A stretch of 63,130 nucleotides of DNA from Chryseobacterium sp. S0630 (GTDB lineage: Bacteria; Bacteroidota; Bacteroidia; Flavobacteriales; Weeksellaceae), in the NCBI RefSeq assembly GCF_024158915.1, contig NZ_JAMZGF010000027.1, positions 1-63,130 of the forward strand. The letters run 5' to 3'. This document shows, piece after piece, positions 36,256-44,990 of this stretch. Made by a program: the position numbers and the translations under genes. The stretch's first letter is position 1, and every line of letters starts with the position of its first letter. The notes under the pieces are model-generated. The model did no database searches. It saw only the letters and a program-made list of their open reading frames with translations, and was not told where the DNA came from.

Positions 36256-36263
36256 TACATTTG
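36256..36263 (+). promoter_or_regulatory. Candidate -7 element for the AraC gene
   Basis: TACATTTG matches TAnnTTTG perfectly, with its end 19 bases before the ATG at 36283. Confidence 0.5.
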
Positions 36264-36282
36264 TAATGAAAAACTTTTGACA

Positions 36283-37089
36283 ATGGATTTCCAGATACAA
36301 TACCTCACTCCGGATATCAAGATTTCCAGTTATGACGACAAGCTGTTCAAAACGGAAACGGTTTTTGAATATCATATGCTGGTATGGTTCATATCAGGAG
36401 AAACGAAAATTATTCAGGCAGACAAAACCTATCTGTTCAAAGCAGGAGATATTTTTCTGATTCCGAGAAATCATCTTGCCACGATTATCAATTACCCCAA
36501 AGACGGACTTCCACATAAAGCTGTAGTAATGCATCTTACCACAGAACGACTGAAAAATTTTTATAGTTCCGTTGATTATGAAAGGAAAAACGGGCATCGG
36601 GAATCCAGCATTCACAGTTTTAGCAGCCATCCGCTTCTGAACAGTTGCCTGGCTTCTCTCATTCCCTATTTTGATATTGAAGGTCCATTTCCTGAAAACA
36701 TTGCTCATTTAAAAATTACTGAAGCCATCAGTATTTTAAGAGAGATTGATCCGGATATTGATACTTTACTTGCAGATTTTGATGAACCCGGAAAAGTAGA
36801 TCTGATTAACTTTATGGAGAAGAATTATATGTTCAATATGCCATTGGAACGCTTCGGGTATCTGACAGGAAGAAGTTTATCTACTTTCAACAGAGATTTC
36901 AGAAAGATTTTTCAAACGACACCACAGCGATGGCTTACTCAAAAACGTCTGGAACTGGCCTATTATCATTTATCTGAAAAGAATAAAAAGCCTTCTGATA
37001 TTTTTCTGGAAGTAGGGTTTGAAGATCTCTCCCATTTTTCGCACGCTTTTAAAAAACAGTATGGCTTTGCGCCTTCACTGGCAAGATAA
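36283..37089 (+). CDS. AraC-family transcriptional regulator with N-terminal cupin-like domain
   Basis: The ATG at 36283 is chosen; a TTG two codons upstream is less likely. It gives 268 residues. The N-terminal part (FEYHMLVWFISGETKIIQADKTYLFKAGDIFLIPRNHLA) is a beta-barrel effector domain. The C-terminal AraC HTH (about 170-268) contains FGYLTGRSLSTFNRDFRKIFQTTPQRWLTQKRLELAYYHL and VGFEDLSHFSHAFKKQYGFAPS, typical of the two HTH motifs. It is an activator or repressor of carbon- or stress-related genes. The nearest candidate target is the SDR gene upstream, but its effector is unknown. Confidence 0.92.
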   Translation: MDFQIQYLTPDIKISSYDDKLFKTETVFEYHMLVWFISGETKIIQADKTYLFKAGDIFLIPRNHLATIINYPKDGLPHKAVVMHLTTERLKNFYSSVDYERKNGHRESSIHSFSSHPLLNSCLASLIPYFDIEGPFPENIAHLKITEAISILREIDPDIDTLLADFDEPGKVDLINFMEKNYMFNMPLERFGYLTGRSLSTFNRDFRKIFQTTPQRWLTQKRLELAYYHLSEKNKKPSDIFLEVGFEDLSHFSHAFKKQYGFAPSLAR

Positions 37090-37092
37090 AAC

Positions 37093-37130
37093 AAAATAGG
37101 TTGTACCGCGTGAGTACAACCTATTTTTTA
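37093..37130. terminator. Bidirectional terminator, perfect 14-base stem
   Basis: AAAATAGGTTGTAC / GTACAACCTATTTT encloses CGCGTGA and is followed by T on both strands. It ends the AraC gene and can end the small minus-strand frame at 37149-37316. Confidence 0.85.
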
Positions 37131-37148
37131 TTTTAATTACTATTGGAA

Positions 37149-37316
37149 TTATTTTTTCGGTAAACTATCCGGATCTTTTGAATCCTTCTTTTGAGATATT
37201 ATATTATGATTTAGAGCTTTTCTTTCAGGTTTTGAAGGTGACGATTTTGATCCAGAACCCAACAGACCGAATAAATCAAAAACTACATCAAATATGTCAA
37301 AAAAATTCCAAGACAT
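37149..37316 (-). CDS. 55-residue paralogue, truncated, of the next gene
   Basis: A short frame encodes a protein beginning MSWNFFDIFDVVFDLFGLL followed by GSGSKSSPSKPERKALN. It aligns with the N-terminus of the 37446-37868 product (GLLSSGSGSSSSTSDRKSLN, KKESK against KKDSK), but stops before the membrane helices. The DNA upstream of it also duplicates the end of the RNA methyltransferase gene. I read it as a partly degraded copy; whether it is still translated is unclear. Confidence 0.5.
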   Translation of the reverse strand: MSWNFFDIFDVVFDLFGLLGSGSKSSPSKPERKALNHNIISQKKDSKDPDSLPKK

Positions 37317-37335
37317 CAATTTATTATTTTAAATC

Positions 37336-37380
37336 CTACTTATTATCTTCTAGTTTATGTATCTTCTTCGTCGTTTCCAC
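37336..37380 (-). pseudogene. Remnant of the RNA methyltransferase 3' end
   Basis: On the minus strand the codons VETTKKIHKLEDNK followed by TAG mirror the true end of the methyltransferase gene at 37888 (YEGTKKVHKLEENK and TAG), with 10 of 14 residues the same. The flanking spacer to the next start is also nearly identical. This is the trace of a tandem duplication. Confidence 0.7.
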
Positions 37381-37445
37381 ATCTGGAAAAAAATCATCCA
37401 ACTATACAGTCTATATATTTTTACTTTAAAACCTGTTTTGTTCTG

Positions 37446-37868
37446 TTATATAAACCATCCTGACTTAAAGTAGGCATATAATACTGCCGAAATAAAAAAA
37501 GTGATTACTGAACAACTGAAAAAAAGCAATTTGAACAGGGTTTTAAAGTAATAAAGTTCCAAAACATAGAGAACAAAAAACACTAACAGCGAAATACCAA
37601 TTCCTATTAAAGAAGCTACTATTAAGGTTTGTGTATAGTTTTGTACCGGTAAAGGATCTTTAAAAACAATAAAAAGCCCAAATGCCGCTAACACCAAAGC
37701 TACAGCACTTACTTTCTCAGTAAAATATTTAGATCTTTTTGATTCCTTTTTTAGAGGTTTTTCATTATAATTAAGACTCTTTCTGTCAGAGGTTGAACTT
37801 GACGAACCTGAGCCCGAGCTAAGCAACCCCAATGCGTCCACAATTATGCCTAATAGATCTAAAAACAT
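37446..37868 (-). CDS. Small three-helix membrane protein, unknown function
   Basis: The 140-residue protein has a Ser-rich soluble N-terminus (GLLSSGSGSSSSTSDRK), a basic stretch, and three hydrophobic segments at about 52-72, 80-104 and 112-135. It begins 19 bases after the RNA methyltransferase stop codon on the same strand, so they are probably cotranscribed. It has no recognisable family in my memory. The truncated paralogue at 37149-37316 repeats its N-terminus. Confidence 0.7.
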   Translation of the reverse strand: MFLDLLGIIVDALGLLSSGSGSSSSTSDRKSLNYNEKPLKKESKRSKYFTEKVSAVALVLAAFGLFIVFKDPLPVQNYTQTLIVASLIGIGISLLVFFVLYVLELYYFKTLFKLLFFSCSVITFFISAVLYAYFKSGWFI

Positions 37869-37887
37869 CAGTTTATTATTTTAAATC

Positions 37888-39054
37888 CTACTTATTCTCT
37901 TCCAGTTTATGTACTTTCTTCGTTCCTTCATACATTTCGTACTGTAAAAATCTCGTTTCCAGTTTTCCGTTGAAAAGTTTGATCTTTCTTGAAGGACGTA
38001 AACCGATCTTCTTCACCGCTTCCAGATCGGAAGAGATCAGCCAGGCCAGTGTATTCGGATAATGCGTTTTAAAAGTATCTCCAATTTTCTTGTAGAAATC
38101 ATCATCATTAATAGAAATTCTCTCATCATATGGAGGGTTGAATACCATTAATAATGGGAAGAGTTCTTTTTTAGAATCAAAGAAGTTCTGTTTTTTAATC
38201 TCAATAACATCTTCCATTTCTGCTGCTTCTACATTCATTCTTGCAGCATTCAGCATTCTTGCATCAATGTCATATCCAACAATTTTTCCATCAAATTGTC
38301 TTACTCTGTTAATTCTGAATTCTTTAATTTTTGCAAACAAGTCTGCATCATAGTTATTCCAGTTCTGGAATCCGAATCTCTTTCTGAAAATCTGAGCCGG
38401 AAGATCCATCGCAATCATTGCTGCTTCAATCAATAATGTTCCGGAACCACACATTGGATCAAGGAAATTTCCTTTTCCATCCCAGCCTGCCAGCTGAAGC
38501 ATTCCGCTTGCCAGCACTTCATTGATCGGAGCCTCACCTTGTTCTCTTCTGTATCCTCTTTTAAACAAAGGATCTCCTGAAGAATCCATTGAAATCATTA
38601 CCAATTCTCTGTCAATATGAAGATGGAATTTGATATCCGGATTTCTGGTTTCTACATTCGGACGTCTTTTGAATTTTTCCTGGAAATAATCTACAATCGC
38701 ATCCTTCATTTTTAAAGTCACAAACTGAGAATGCTTGAAGGTTTCAGAATTTACAGTAGCATCAATAGAGAAAGACTGATCAACATCCATAAAGTTCTCC
38801 CATTCAAATTTGAACAATCTGTCATAGAACTGATGCTGATTAAAAGCTTTGAATTCATGAATTGGTACCAGAATTTTCAATGCTGTTCTCGCAGAGTAAT
38901 TGATTTTATAAAGAAAACCAAGATCTCCTTCACAATTTACTGCTCTGTTTTTAATTTCAACATTCCTTCCACCCAATTTTTTGATTTCTTCTGCCAGAAT
39001 CTGCTCCAATCCGAAGAATGTTTTTATCTGTATTTTAATATTTTCTGTATCCAT
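37888..39054 (-). CDS. THUMP-domain class I SAM-dependent RNA methyltransferase
   Basis: The 388-residue protein has an N-terminal ferredoxin-like/THUMP RNA-binding part (about 1-165) and a Rossmann methyltransferase with the SAM motif NFLDPMCGSGTLLIEAAMIA and the catalytic N-P-P-Y motif in LMVFNPPYDERI. That is the arrangement of RlmL, which makes m2G2445 in 23S rRNA, although only the N-terminal half of the E. coli RlmL/K protein is represented. It is a likely rRNA guanine-N2 methyltransferase. Two downstream genes follow on the same strand. Confidence 0.9.
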   Translation of the reverse strand: MDTENIKIQIKTFFGLEQILAEEIKKLGGRNVEIKNRAVNCEGDLGFLYKINYSARTALKILVPIHEFKAFNQHQFYDRLFKFEWENFMDVDQSFSIDATVNSETFKHSQFVTLKMKDAIVDYFQEKFKRRPNVETRNPDIKFHLHIDRELVMISMDSSGDPLFKRGYRREQGEAPINEVLASGMLQLAGWDGKGNFLDPMCGSGTLLIEAAMIAMDLPAQIFRKRFGFQNWNNYDADLFAKIKEFRINRVRQFDGKIVGYDIDARMLNAARMNVEAAEMEDVIEIKKQNFFDSKKELFPLLMVFNPPYDERISINDDDFYKKIGDTFKTHYPNTLAWLISSDLEAVKKIGLRPSRKIKLFNGKLETRFLQYEMYEGTKKVHKLEENK

Positions 39055-39153
39055 AAGTTTGAATTAAAAGATTTAAAGCTTTAAAAATTAAAAGATTAGC
39101 TATCCAACTTCTTGTCCAATTGAATTTTTCAATCTCTTAATGTTGTAAAATAC

Positions 39154-39187
39154 TTTGCTTTTAACCGCACAAATTTAGTTATTTTTG
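39154..39187 (+). promoter_or_regulatory. Promoter of the 39192 methyltransferase
   Basis: TTTG at 39154-39157 and TATTTTTG at 39180-39187 are 22 bases apart and fit the Bacteroidota consensus. The ATG at 39192 lies 5 bases after the -7 element, so the transcript would be leaderless. Confidence 0.65.
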
Positions 39188-39191
39188 CATT

Positions 39192-39917
39192 ATGGAATGG
39201 TTTGAATCTTGGTTTGATACCCCTTATTATCATTTGCTTTATAGCAACAGAGACTATACTGAAGCTGAAAACTTCATTACAAAGCTCACTGCGGACCTTC
39301 AGCTTCCGCCTCAGTCGAAAATCATAGATCTTGCCTGTGGTAAAGGAAGACACTCGGTTTTTCTTAATAAATTAGGGTATGATGTTTTGGGACTTGACCT
39401 TTCAAGACAAAGTATTGAATCTGACAAACAGTACGAAAATCAAACTTTACTTTTTGAAGTTCATGACATGAGAAACCCTATTGATGCAGATCCAATGGAT
39501 GCTGTATTCAATTTATTTACAAGTTTTGGATATTTTGACAATGAAAGTGATGATAAAAAAGTATTTCAGTCGGTATACAATGCTTTAAAACCAGGAGGAT
39601 ATTTTGTTCTGGATTATCTGAATGAAGAATTTGTAAGAAATACCTTAGTTCCTGAAACCACAATAACCCGCGGCGATATTGATTTTAAGATCCTGAAAAA
39701 AATTGAAGGCAGACACATCATCAAGGATATCCGTTTTGAAGCTGATGGTAAGCCATTTCATTTCTTTGAAAAAGTAAAACTTCATACCCTGGAAGCGATC
39801 CATAACTATGCTTCCGAATGTGGTTTTGAAAGAATAAAAATCTGGGGAGATTATCAGCTGAATGAATTTAAGAAAGAAAATTCCCCGCGATGCATCAATT
39901 TATTTAAGAAAAAATAA
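39192..39917 (+). CDS. Class I SAM-dependent methyltransferase, small-molecule type
   Basis: The 241-residue protein has motif I IDLACGKGRHSVFLNKLGYDVLGLDLS and the acidic end of beta 2, motif II FDMRNP-like HDMRNPID, and motif III AVFNLFTSFGYFDN, with KPGGYFVLDYL. It has no RNA-binding domain, so the acceptor is probably a small molecule or lipid. The stop TAA overlaps the ATG of the ZIP gene by one base, so they are translationally coupled. The promoter predicts a leaderless transcript. Confidence 0.88.
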   Translation: MEWFESWFDTPYYHLLYSNRDYTEAENFITKLTADLQLPPQSKIIDLACGKGRHSVFLNKLGYDVLGLDLSRQSIESDKQYENQTLLFEVHDMRNPIDADPMDAVFNLFTSFGYFDNESDDKKVFQSVYNALKPGGYFVLDYLNEEFVRNTLVPETTITRGDIDFKILKKIEGRHIIKDIRFEADGKPFHFFEKVKLHTLEAIHNYASECGFERIKIWGDYQLNEFKKENSPRCINLFKKK

Positions 39918-40648
39918 TGACAACAGTACTTTTACTGATTTTAAGTGTCGTAACAGGAGTATTCCTGGGAAAACACTTTGGTAAAAAAGAAAAACTGGCT
40001 AAAAACTTACTGATATTAAGTGCCGGTTTTTTGATTACAATATGTCTCAACGAAGTTTTTCCGCAGGTTTACACCTCAGCCGGAAGCAATAGTCTTGGGA
40101 TATTTGTAATTGCAGGAGTTCTTCTCCAGATGATTCTGGAAGCTCTTACCAAAGGTTTCGAACACGGACACTTTCATCATCATAGTGAACACAATATTCT
40201 TCCCGTTGCTTTAATGGTAGGACTATTCATCCATGCTTTTATTGAAGGGATTCCTTTAGCTAACGAGCAGCATGAAATGTCACCTTACCTTTGGGGAATT
40301 GTATTTCATAATCTCCCTATTTCATTTATTCTGGGAGCATTTTTATTTAACAGAAAGGGAGAATCTAAAAGTTCATCATCTTATCCTTCTATTCTCATTG
40401 TAGCATTATTTGCCCTGGCTTCTCCAATGGGAATGTTATTGGGTAACTATTTCAATCCAAATCTTCAGCCCTATTTTCTGGCTATCGTAGGAGGAATTTT
40501 CCTTCATATTTCATCTGTAATCATTTTTGAAAGCAATAAAAATCACAATATCGATTGGGTAAAGATTGGGCTGGTTGTCTTAGGAGTTTCACTTGCACTC
40601 ATGATGCATGTTTTCCATCAACATCCTGCCGCTGCTCATTCTCATTAA
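39917..40648 (+). CDS. ZIP-family divalent metal transporter
   Basis: The 243-residue protein has about eight hydrophobic segments and the ZIP features: a cytoplasmic His-rich loop with GHFHHHSEH, the H-A-F-I-E-G-I-P-L segment (HAFIEGIPLANEQ) in the central helix, and LPISFILGAF in the next. It would move zinc, iron or manganese into the cytoplasm. It overlaps the methyltransferase gene by one base. Metal choice is not readable. It ends in a strong bidirectional terminator. Confidence 0.9.
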   Translation: MTTVLLLILSVVTGVFLGKHFGKKEKLAKNLLILSAGFLITICLNEVFPQVYTSAGSNSLGIFVIAGVLLQMILEALTKGFEHGHFHHHSEHNILPVALMVGLFIHAFIEGIPLANEQHEMSPYLWGIVFHNLPISFILGAFLFNRKGESKSSSSYPSILIVALFALASPMGMLLGNYFNPNLQPYFLAIVGGIFLHISSVIIFESNKNHNIDWVKIGLVVLGVSLALMMHVFHQHPAAAHSH

Positions 40649-40654
40649 AAAATA

Positions 40655-40685
40655 AAAAAGCTCCGAGATTCCGGAGCTTTTTTGT
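40655..40685. terminator. Bidirectional terminator between ZIP and FadL genes
   Basis: AAAAGCTCCG / CGGAGCTTTT with loop AGATTC has A-runs on one side and T-runs on the other, and lies between convergent genes. Confidence 0.85.
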
Positions 40686-40711
40686 TATATATAGCTTAAT
40701 GTGTTATAAGC

Positions 40712-42121
40712 TTAGAATTTCCATCCTAAAGTAAGGAAGAAATTATTTCTGTTGTTTTTCACATCACTTACAGCATAAGCATCACTTTCGAAAGTGTTTT
40801 TAGCAGAATAATATGATGAATCAAAATTATCACCCATATATCCTCTCATGAAAGGATTGGTGTATTTAGACGAAATATTCTGATAAGATGCATCGATATA
40901 GAATGATTTGAAATCATATCCAATACCAAATGAAAGTGTATTTCTGTCGCTCAACATCAAGTTGCTATAAGACTGATCTCCTACACTGCCTGCATCATTA
41001 AATCTACTGATTGTAAGTGCATCAAAAGGACTTGACTGGTAAGAGTATCCTCCTCTCAATCTGAACTGCTGTACTCTGTACTCAGCTCCCACTCTTACTT
41101 CTGAAAGATTCTTGTAGTTTTCTTTGAAGAAATCATTCAATTCTCTTTCTGCACCTCCATATACTTTATAATCAGGCTTTGTAAGTCCAAGAGTATAGTC
41201 TACGTTCAATGAGAAGTTTTTACTTGCTACAAACGCAGCACTCACCGTTGCTTTAAGAGGTGAAGTGAACTTTCTGTTTTCAGCTCCCATATCATCTCCG
41301 TAAACAGGATCATTATAGAAGTAATAATTTCTGTCTATTGTCCAGAATGTAGGAGTTTCAAGAGATGCTCCCACTCTGAAGTTAGGACTCAACTTTCCGA
41401 TCACCCCTAATGAAGCAGAAAAACCTGAAGATCTTTCTGAATACGGAGTATCCTGCTTGCTGAATGCTTCTGTAGAACCATTGGCAATGCTTCTGTACAA
41501 CAAAGTATCATATTGATCCAATGAAGCGTTGAAAAAGTTGAAACCTGCTCCTAAATATAAATTATGATTATAATTGGCTCCAACCCCAAAACTCATCTTT
41601 GAAAGGTTTCCGTATCTTTCATACATATGCCCTGCTAATGCAGCATCTTTGGTAATATCATCCTTATCAAAAGCATAAACGACATTATTATTTCCCGGTG
41701 ACTGGATGATATTGTCTAAAGTCTGATTAGAAAAATTAATACCAATATTGATAAACTTCCATCCGGTTTCTGTCATCAAAGGAAAAGCAATTACTCCTCC
41801 TGCATTCCCAAGGTCTCCTCTGGTTTTACTATAATCTATTGTAGATCCTCCTAAAGAACTTTTGTTTTTATTTCCTAAAATAGATAAAGTTCCTGAAACC
41901 TCTCCTGAAATAGCAACTCCTAAACCTGCCGGGTTCGTAAGCAAAGAGTTTGCATCACCACCTAGCGCACCATTAGCTCCAGCCATCGCATTAAACTTAG
42001 CTGATCCCACCATAGGAGTACTTGAATAAACCTCTACAGTATTTCTTATGACAGAAACATCCTGAGCCTGTGCATAAAATGCAGCAGAAATGCTCATTAA
42101 TACTAAAGATTTTTTTAACAT
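40712..42121 (-). CDS. FadL/OmpP1-type outer membrane transporter
   Basis: The 469-residue protein starts with a signal peptide (MLKKSLVLMSISAAFYAQA) and has the N-terminal plug typical of FadL (FNAMAGANGALGGDANSLLTNPAGLG), followed by alternating beta strands (SFGVGANYNHNLYLGAGFNFF, RVGAEYRVQQFRLRGGYSYQ) and a C-terminal aromatic strand FFLTLGWKF. It would form a beta barrel in the outer membrane that passes hydrophobic substrates. Flavobacterial copies are often called hemin receptors without proof. It follows the Gly/Trp/Tyr-rich lipoprotein gene on the same strand, spaced 30 bases. Confidence 0.88.
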   Translation of the reverse strand: MLKKSLVLMSISAAFYAQAQDVSVIRNTVEVYSSTPMVGSAKFNAMAGANGALGGDANSLLTNPAGLGVAISGEVSGTLSILGNKNKSSLGGSTIDYSKTRGDLGNAGGVIAFPLMTETGWKFINIGINFSNQTLDNIIQSPGNNNVVYAFDKDDITKDAALAGHMYERYGNLSKMSFGVGANYNHNLYLGAGFNFFNASLDQYDTLLYRSIANGSTEAFSKQDTPYSERSSGFSASLGVIGKLSPNFRVGASLETPTFWTIDRNYYFYNDPVYGDDMGAENRKFTSPLKATVSAAFVASKNFSLNVDYTLGLTKPDYKVYGGAERELNDFFKENYKNLSEVRVGAEYRVQQFRLRGGYSYQSSPFDALTISRFNDAGSVGDQSYSNLMLSDRNTLSFGIGYDFKSFYIDASYQNISSKYTNPFMRGYMGDNFDSSYYSAKNTFESDAYAVSDVKNNRNNFFLTLGWKF

Positions 42122-42151
42122 TATTTTTTAATAGTTTATTAATTTGAAAAA

Positions 42152-43252
42152 TTATCTGAAGCCTCCTCTGCCTCCGCCGCCGGATCTCATTCCGCCACCG
42201 CCTCCTGAAGAACCGCCTCTAAAGCCTCCTCCACCAGAGTTGAAGCCACCACTAGATCTGAAACCTCCTGAATCATTAGATCTGAAGCCTCCGTTATTGT
42301 TGTTATATCTTGGCTGTGGTTGCTGATAATTGTAATTAGGTCTTGTTTGTGGCGCAGAGTTACGGAAACCACCATTAGATTGTGTATTTCTGAAACCTCC
42401 GGAATTACCGTTTCTAAAACCTCCGGAATTACCATCTCTGAAACCGCCATTGCTATTTCTGAAACCTCCGTTTGAGTTAGTATCTCTGAAACCACCATTA
42501 TTATTAGTGTTTCTGAAACCTGAATTATTTGTATTCGTTCTGTAAACTGCATTGGCTACCCCAGTATTCTGGAATCCACCTCCACTGATACCACTTCTTC
42601 TGTAAACAGGTCTGTTGTAGTAGCCACCACCCCAGTAGCCGCCTCCGTAACCCCAGTAAGGATTTCCGTAGTATCCGCCCCAGAATGGATCATAATAGCC
42701 ACCATAGCCATAACCCCAGTATGGACTTCCCCATCCGTAAGAGCCTCCCCAGCCCCAACCGAATGATCCGCCCCAACCCCAGGACATGCTTGCACCCCAG
42801 CCCCAGCCACGGTTCATACCCCAACCCCAATAAGGGCTGTAACCACCATACCATCCCCAAGGAGATCCCCATCCCCATGAGTTGTCATAGTAGTTAGTCT
42901 GAGAACCTGAATAAAGTCCCCAGTCCGAATCTGTAGCATTAGAGTTCCAATTTGGATTGGTGCCACTCCAGTCATTATATCTGTTTTGCTGTTCTCTGGA
43001 ATTCGTCTGTGCATTCTGAATTACATTAGAATCCTGATAGTAGTCATAGTATTCTCCTACTCTGTTTCCGCTATCATTAATGATAACTCCTTCAGGTAGC
43101 GTATCCTTATTGGGGTCGTAATACACCCCATCTGTCTCGCTATACCCTCCCATCTGAGCACCACAAGACACAAGTAATAATCCGCCCGATATAGCCAATA
43201 TCCCTTTGGATCTTAGCAGACCAAGCAAATTTTTATGTATATTTCTTTTCAT
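42152..43252 (-). CDS. Low-complexity Gly/Trp/Tyr/Asn-rich lipoprotein
   Basis: The 366-residue protein has a signal ending in LVSC (lipobox). The mature part begins with YYDPNKDTLPEGVIINDSG, then about 110-200 is dominated by W, G, Y and P (SWGWGGSFGWGWGG, GYGGYYDPFWGG), and about 225-366 consists of repeated GGFRN/GGFRD units (NNGGFRDTNSNGGFRNSNGG) ending in SGGGGMRSGGGGRGGFR. It is thus an outer-membrane lipoprotein with an intrinsically disordered, strongly self-associating tail. It lies upstream of the FadL-type porin gene and divergent from proS. It lacks a recognised enzyme domain. Confidence 0.8.
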   Translation of the reverse strand: MKRNIHKNLLGLLRSKGILAISGGLLLVSCGAQMGGYSETDGVYYDPNKDTLPEGVIINDSGNRVGEYYDYYQDSNVIQNAQTNSREQQNRYNDWSGTNPNWNSNATDSDWGLYSGSQTNYYDNSWGWGSPWGWYGGYSPYWGWGMNRGWGWGASMSWGWGGSFGWGWGGSYGWGSPYWGYGYGGYYDPFWGGYYGNPYWGYGGGYWGGGYYNRPVYRRSGISGGGFQNTGVANAVYRTNTNNSGFRNTNNNGGFRDTNSNGGFRNSNGGFRDGNSGGFRNGNSGGFRNTQSNGGFRNSAPQTRPNYNYQQPQPRYNNNNGGFRSNDSGGFRSSGGFNSGGGGFRGGSSGGGGGMRSGGGGRGGFR

Positions 43253-43279
43253 GATAACGTAAAAATTTTTAATTTAAAT

Positions 43280-43287
43280 TATATTTG
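43280..43287 (+). promoter_or_regulatory. Candidate -7 element for proS
   Basis: TATATTTG is a perfect TAnnTTTG, 110 bases before the proS ATG. No TTG lies at -33. Confidence 0.4.
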
Positions 43288-43396
43288 CAATCTGTACCAA
43301 AAATGTACCAAAATACTGGTAAAAAAATCTATCAAAAATAGATTTTTATTTTTAGATAACAATAATGTACAAAAGTTAAAAAAATTTTAAAAAATA

Positions 43397-44872
43397 ATGG
43401 CAAAATTAACCTCAAGAAGCGAAGATTACAGCAAATGGTATAATGAGCTGGTTGTAAAAGCTGATTTAGCTGAAAACTCAGGCGTGCGTGGATGTATGGT
43501 GATCAAACCGTATGGCTATGCGATCTGGGAAAAAATGCGTGATGAAATGGATAAAAAATTCAAAGAAACAGGTCACGTTAACGCATACTTCCCGCTTTTT
43601 GTGCCCAAGAGCTTGTTTGAGGCTGAGGAAAAAAATGCAGAAGGTTTTGCAAAAGAATGTGCTGTTGTTACCCACTACAGATTAAAAACTGATCCGGACA
43701 ATCCTTCCAAGCTGATTGTAGATCCGGATGCAAAACTGGAAGAAGAACTTATTGTTCGTCCTACTTCAGAAGCAATTATCTGGAATACTTACAAAAACTG
43801 GATTCAGTCTTACAGAGACTTACCGATACTAATCAACCAATGGGCAAATGTTGTTCGTTGGGAAATGAGAACACGTCTGTTCCTTAGAACAGCAGAATTC
43901 TTATGGCAGGAAGGTCACACTGCTCACGCTACAAAAGATGAAGCTATTGAAGAAGCAGAGAAAATGAATAAAGTATACGCAGATTTTGCAGAAAACTTTA
44001 TGGCTATTCCTGTAATTCAAGGGTTAAAAACTCCATCTGAAAGATTTGCAGGAGCTGATGAGACTTATTGTATTGAAGCATTAATGCAGGACGGAAAAGC
44101 TTTACAGGCTGGAACATCTCACTTCTTAGGTCAGAATTTCGCAAAAGCATTTGACGTAAAATTCACCAACAAAGAAGGTAAAATCGAACATGCATGGGCA
44201 ACATCATGGGGAACTTCTACCCGTTTGATGGGAGCTTTAATTATGACCCACTCTGATGATTTCGGATTGGTATTGCCTCCTACCCTTGCGCCAATTCAGG
44301 TAGTGATTGTTCCTATCTTTAAAGGAGAAGAGCAACTGGCACAAATCAGTGAAGTGGCTTTAGATATTCAGGCTAAACTGAGAGCAAAAGGAATTTCTGT
44401 GAAGTTTGACAATGATACTCAGAACAAACCAGGATGGAAATTTGCAGAATATGAATTGAAAGGAGTTCCTGTAAGAATTGCAATGGGACCAAGAGATCTT
44501 GAAAATAAATCTGTAGAAATTGCGAGAAGAGATAATCTGACTAAAGAAGTTCGTTCTATTGATGGACTTGATTCTTATATCGAAGATCTATTGAAAACGA
44601 TTCAGCAGGATATTTATAATAAAGCATTTGAATTCAGAAAAAATAATATCACGAAAGTGGATACTTATGAAGAATTCAAAAAAGTTCTGGAAGAGAAAGG
44701 TGGATTCATCTATGCACACTGGGATGGAACAGCTGAAGAAGAGGAACAAATCAAGGATGAAACGAAGGCTACGATCAGATGTATTCCTCTGGACAATGAC
44801 GTAGAAGAAGGTATTTCTTTGATTTCAGGAAAACCATCTAAGAGACGTGTATTATTTGCAAAAGCTTATTAA
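43397..44872 (+). CDS. proS: Prolyl-tRNA synthetase, archaeal/eukaryotic-type (short form)
   Basis: The 491-residue enzyme charges tRNA-Pro with proline in the cytoplasm. Class II motif 2 is visible in [28 protein letters not shown], motif 3 at [28 protein letters not shown], and the anticodon-binding domain begins around [11 protein letters not shown]; it ends in the short-type C-terminal zinc-binding-like domain without cysteines (LFAKAY). It has no bacterial-type editing insertion between motifs 2 and 3. Length and the N-terminal [29 protein letters not shown] place it with the ProS type found in Bacteroidota. It ends with its own terminator. Confidence 0.95.
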   Translation: MAKLTSRSEDYSKWYNELVVKADLAENSGVRGCMVIKPYGYAIWEKMRDEMDKKFKETGHVNAYFPLFVPKSLFEAEEKNAEGFAKECAVVTHYRLKTDPDNPSKLIVDPDAKLEEELIVRPTSEAIIWNTYKNWIQSYRDLPILINQWANVVRWEMRTRLFLRTAEFLWQEGHTAHATKDEAIEEAEKMNKVYADFAENFMAIPVIQGLKTPSERFAGADETYCIEALMQDGKALQAGTSHFLGQNFAKAFDVKFTNKEGKIEHAWATSWGTSTRLMGALIMTHSDDFGLVLPPTLAPIQVVIVPIFKGEEQLAQISEVALDIQAKLRAKGISVKFDNDTQNKPGWKFAEYELKGVPVRIAMGPRDLENKSVEIARRDNLTKEVRSIDGLDSYIEDLLKTIQQDIYNKAFEFRKNNITKVDTYEEFKKVLEEKGGFIYAHWDGTAEEEEQIKDETKATIRCIPLDNDVEEGISLISGKPSKRRVLFAKAY

Positions 44873-44879
44873 AAAATTT

Positions 44880-44909
44880 TAACGATTTAGAAAAAAATCG
44901 TTAATTTTT
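44880..44909 (+). terminator. Terminator of proS
   Basis: AACGATTT / AAATCGTT with loop AGAAAA is followed by a weak T-run (TAATTTTT). Confidence 0.6.
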
Positions 44910-44990
44910 AAAGAAATATTCAAAAAAAGTGACATTTGGACGGATTTTTGTTTAAATTTATCTCAACATTAATCAAAAAAATTTATTATT

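Noticed and set aside
37178..37429. 83-residue plus-strand frame over the duplicated region
   Set aside because: The minus-strand remnant of the methyltransferase and the truncated paralogue explain the DNA; the plus frame has no support.
42144..42326. A proline-rich plus-strand frame (PPPPPEEPPLKPP)
   Set aside because: It is the complement of the GGFRN/GGGG-coding part of the lipoprotein gene; the low complexity creates it.
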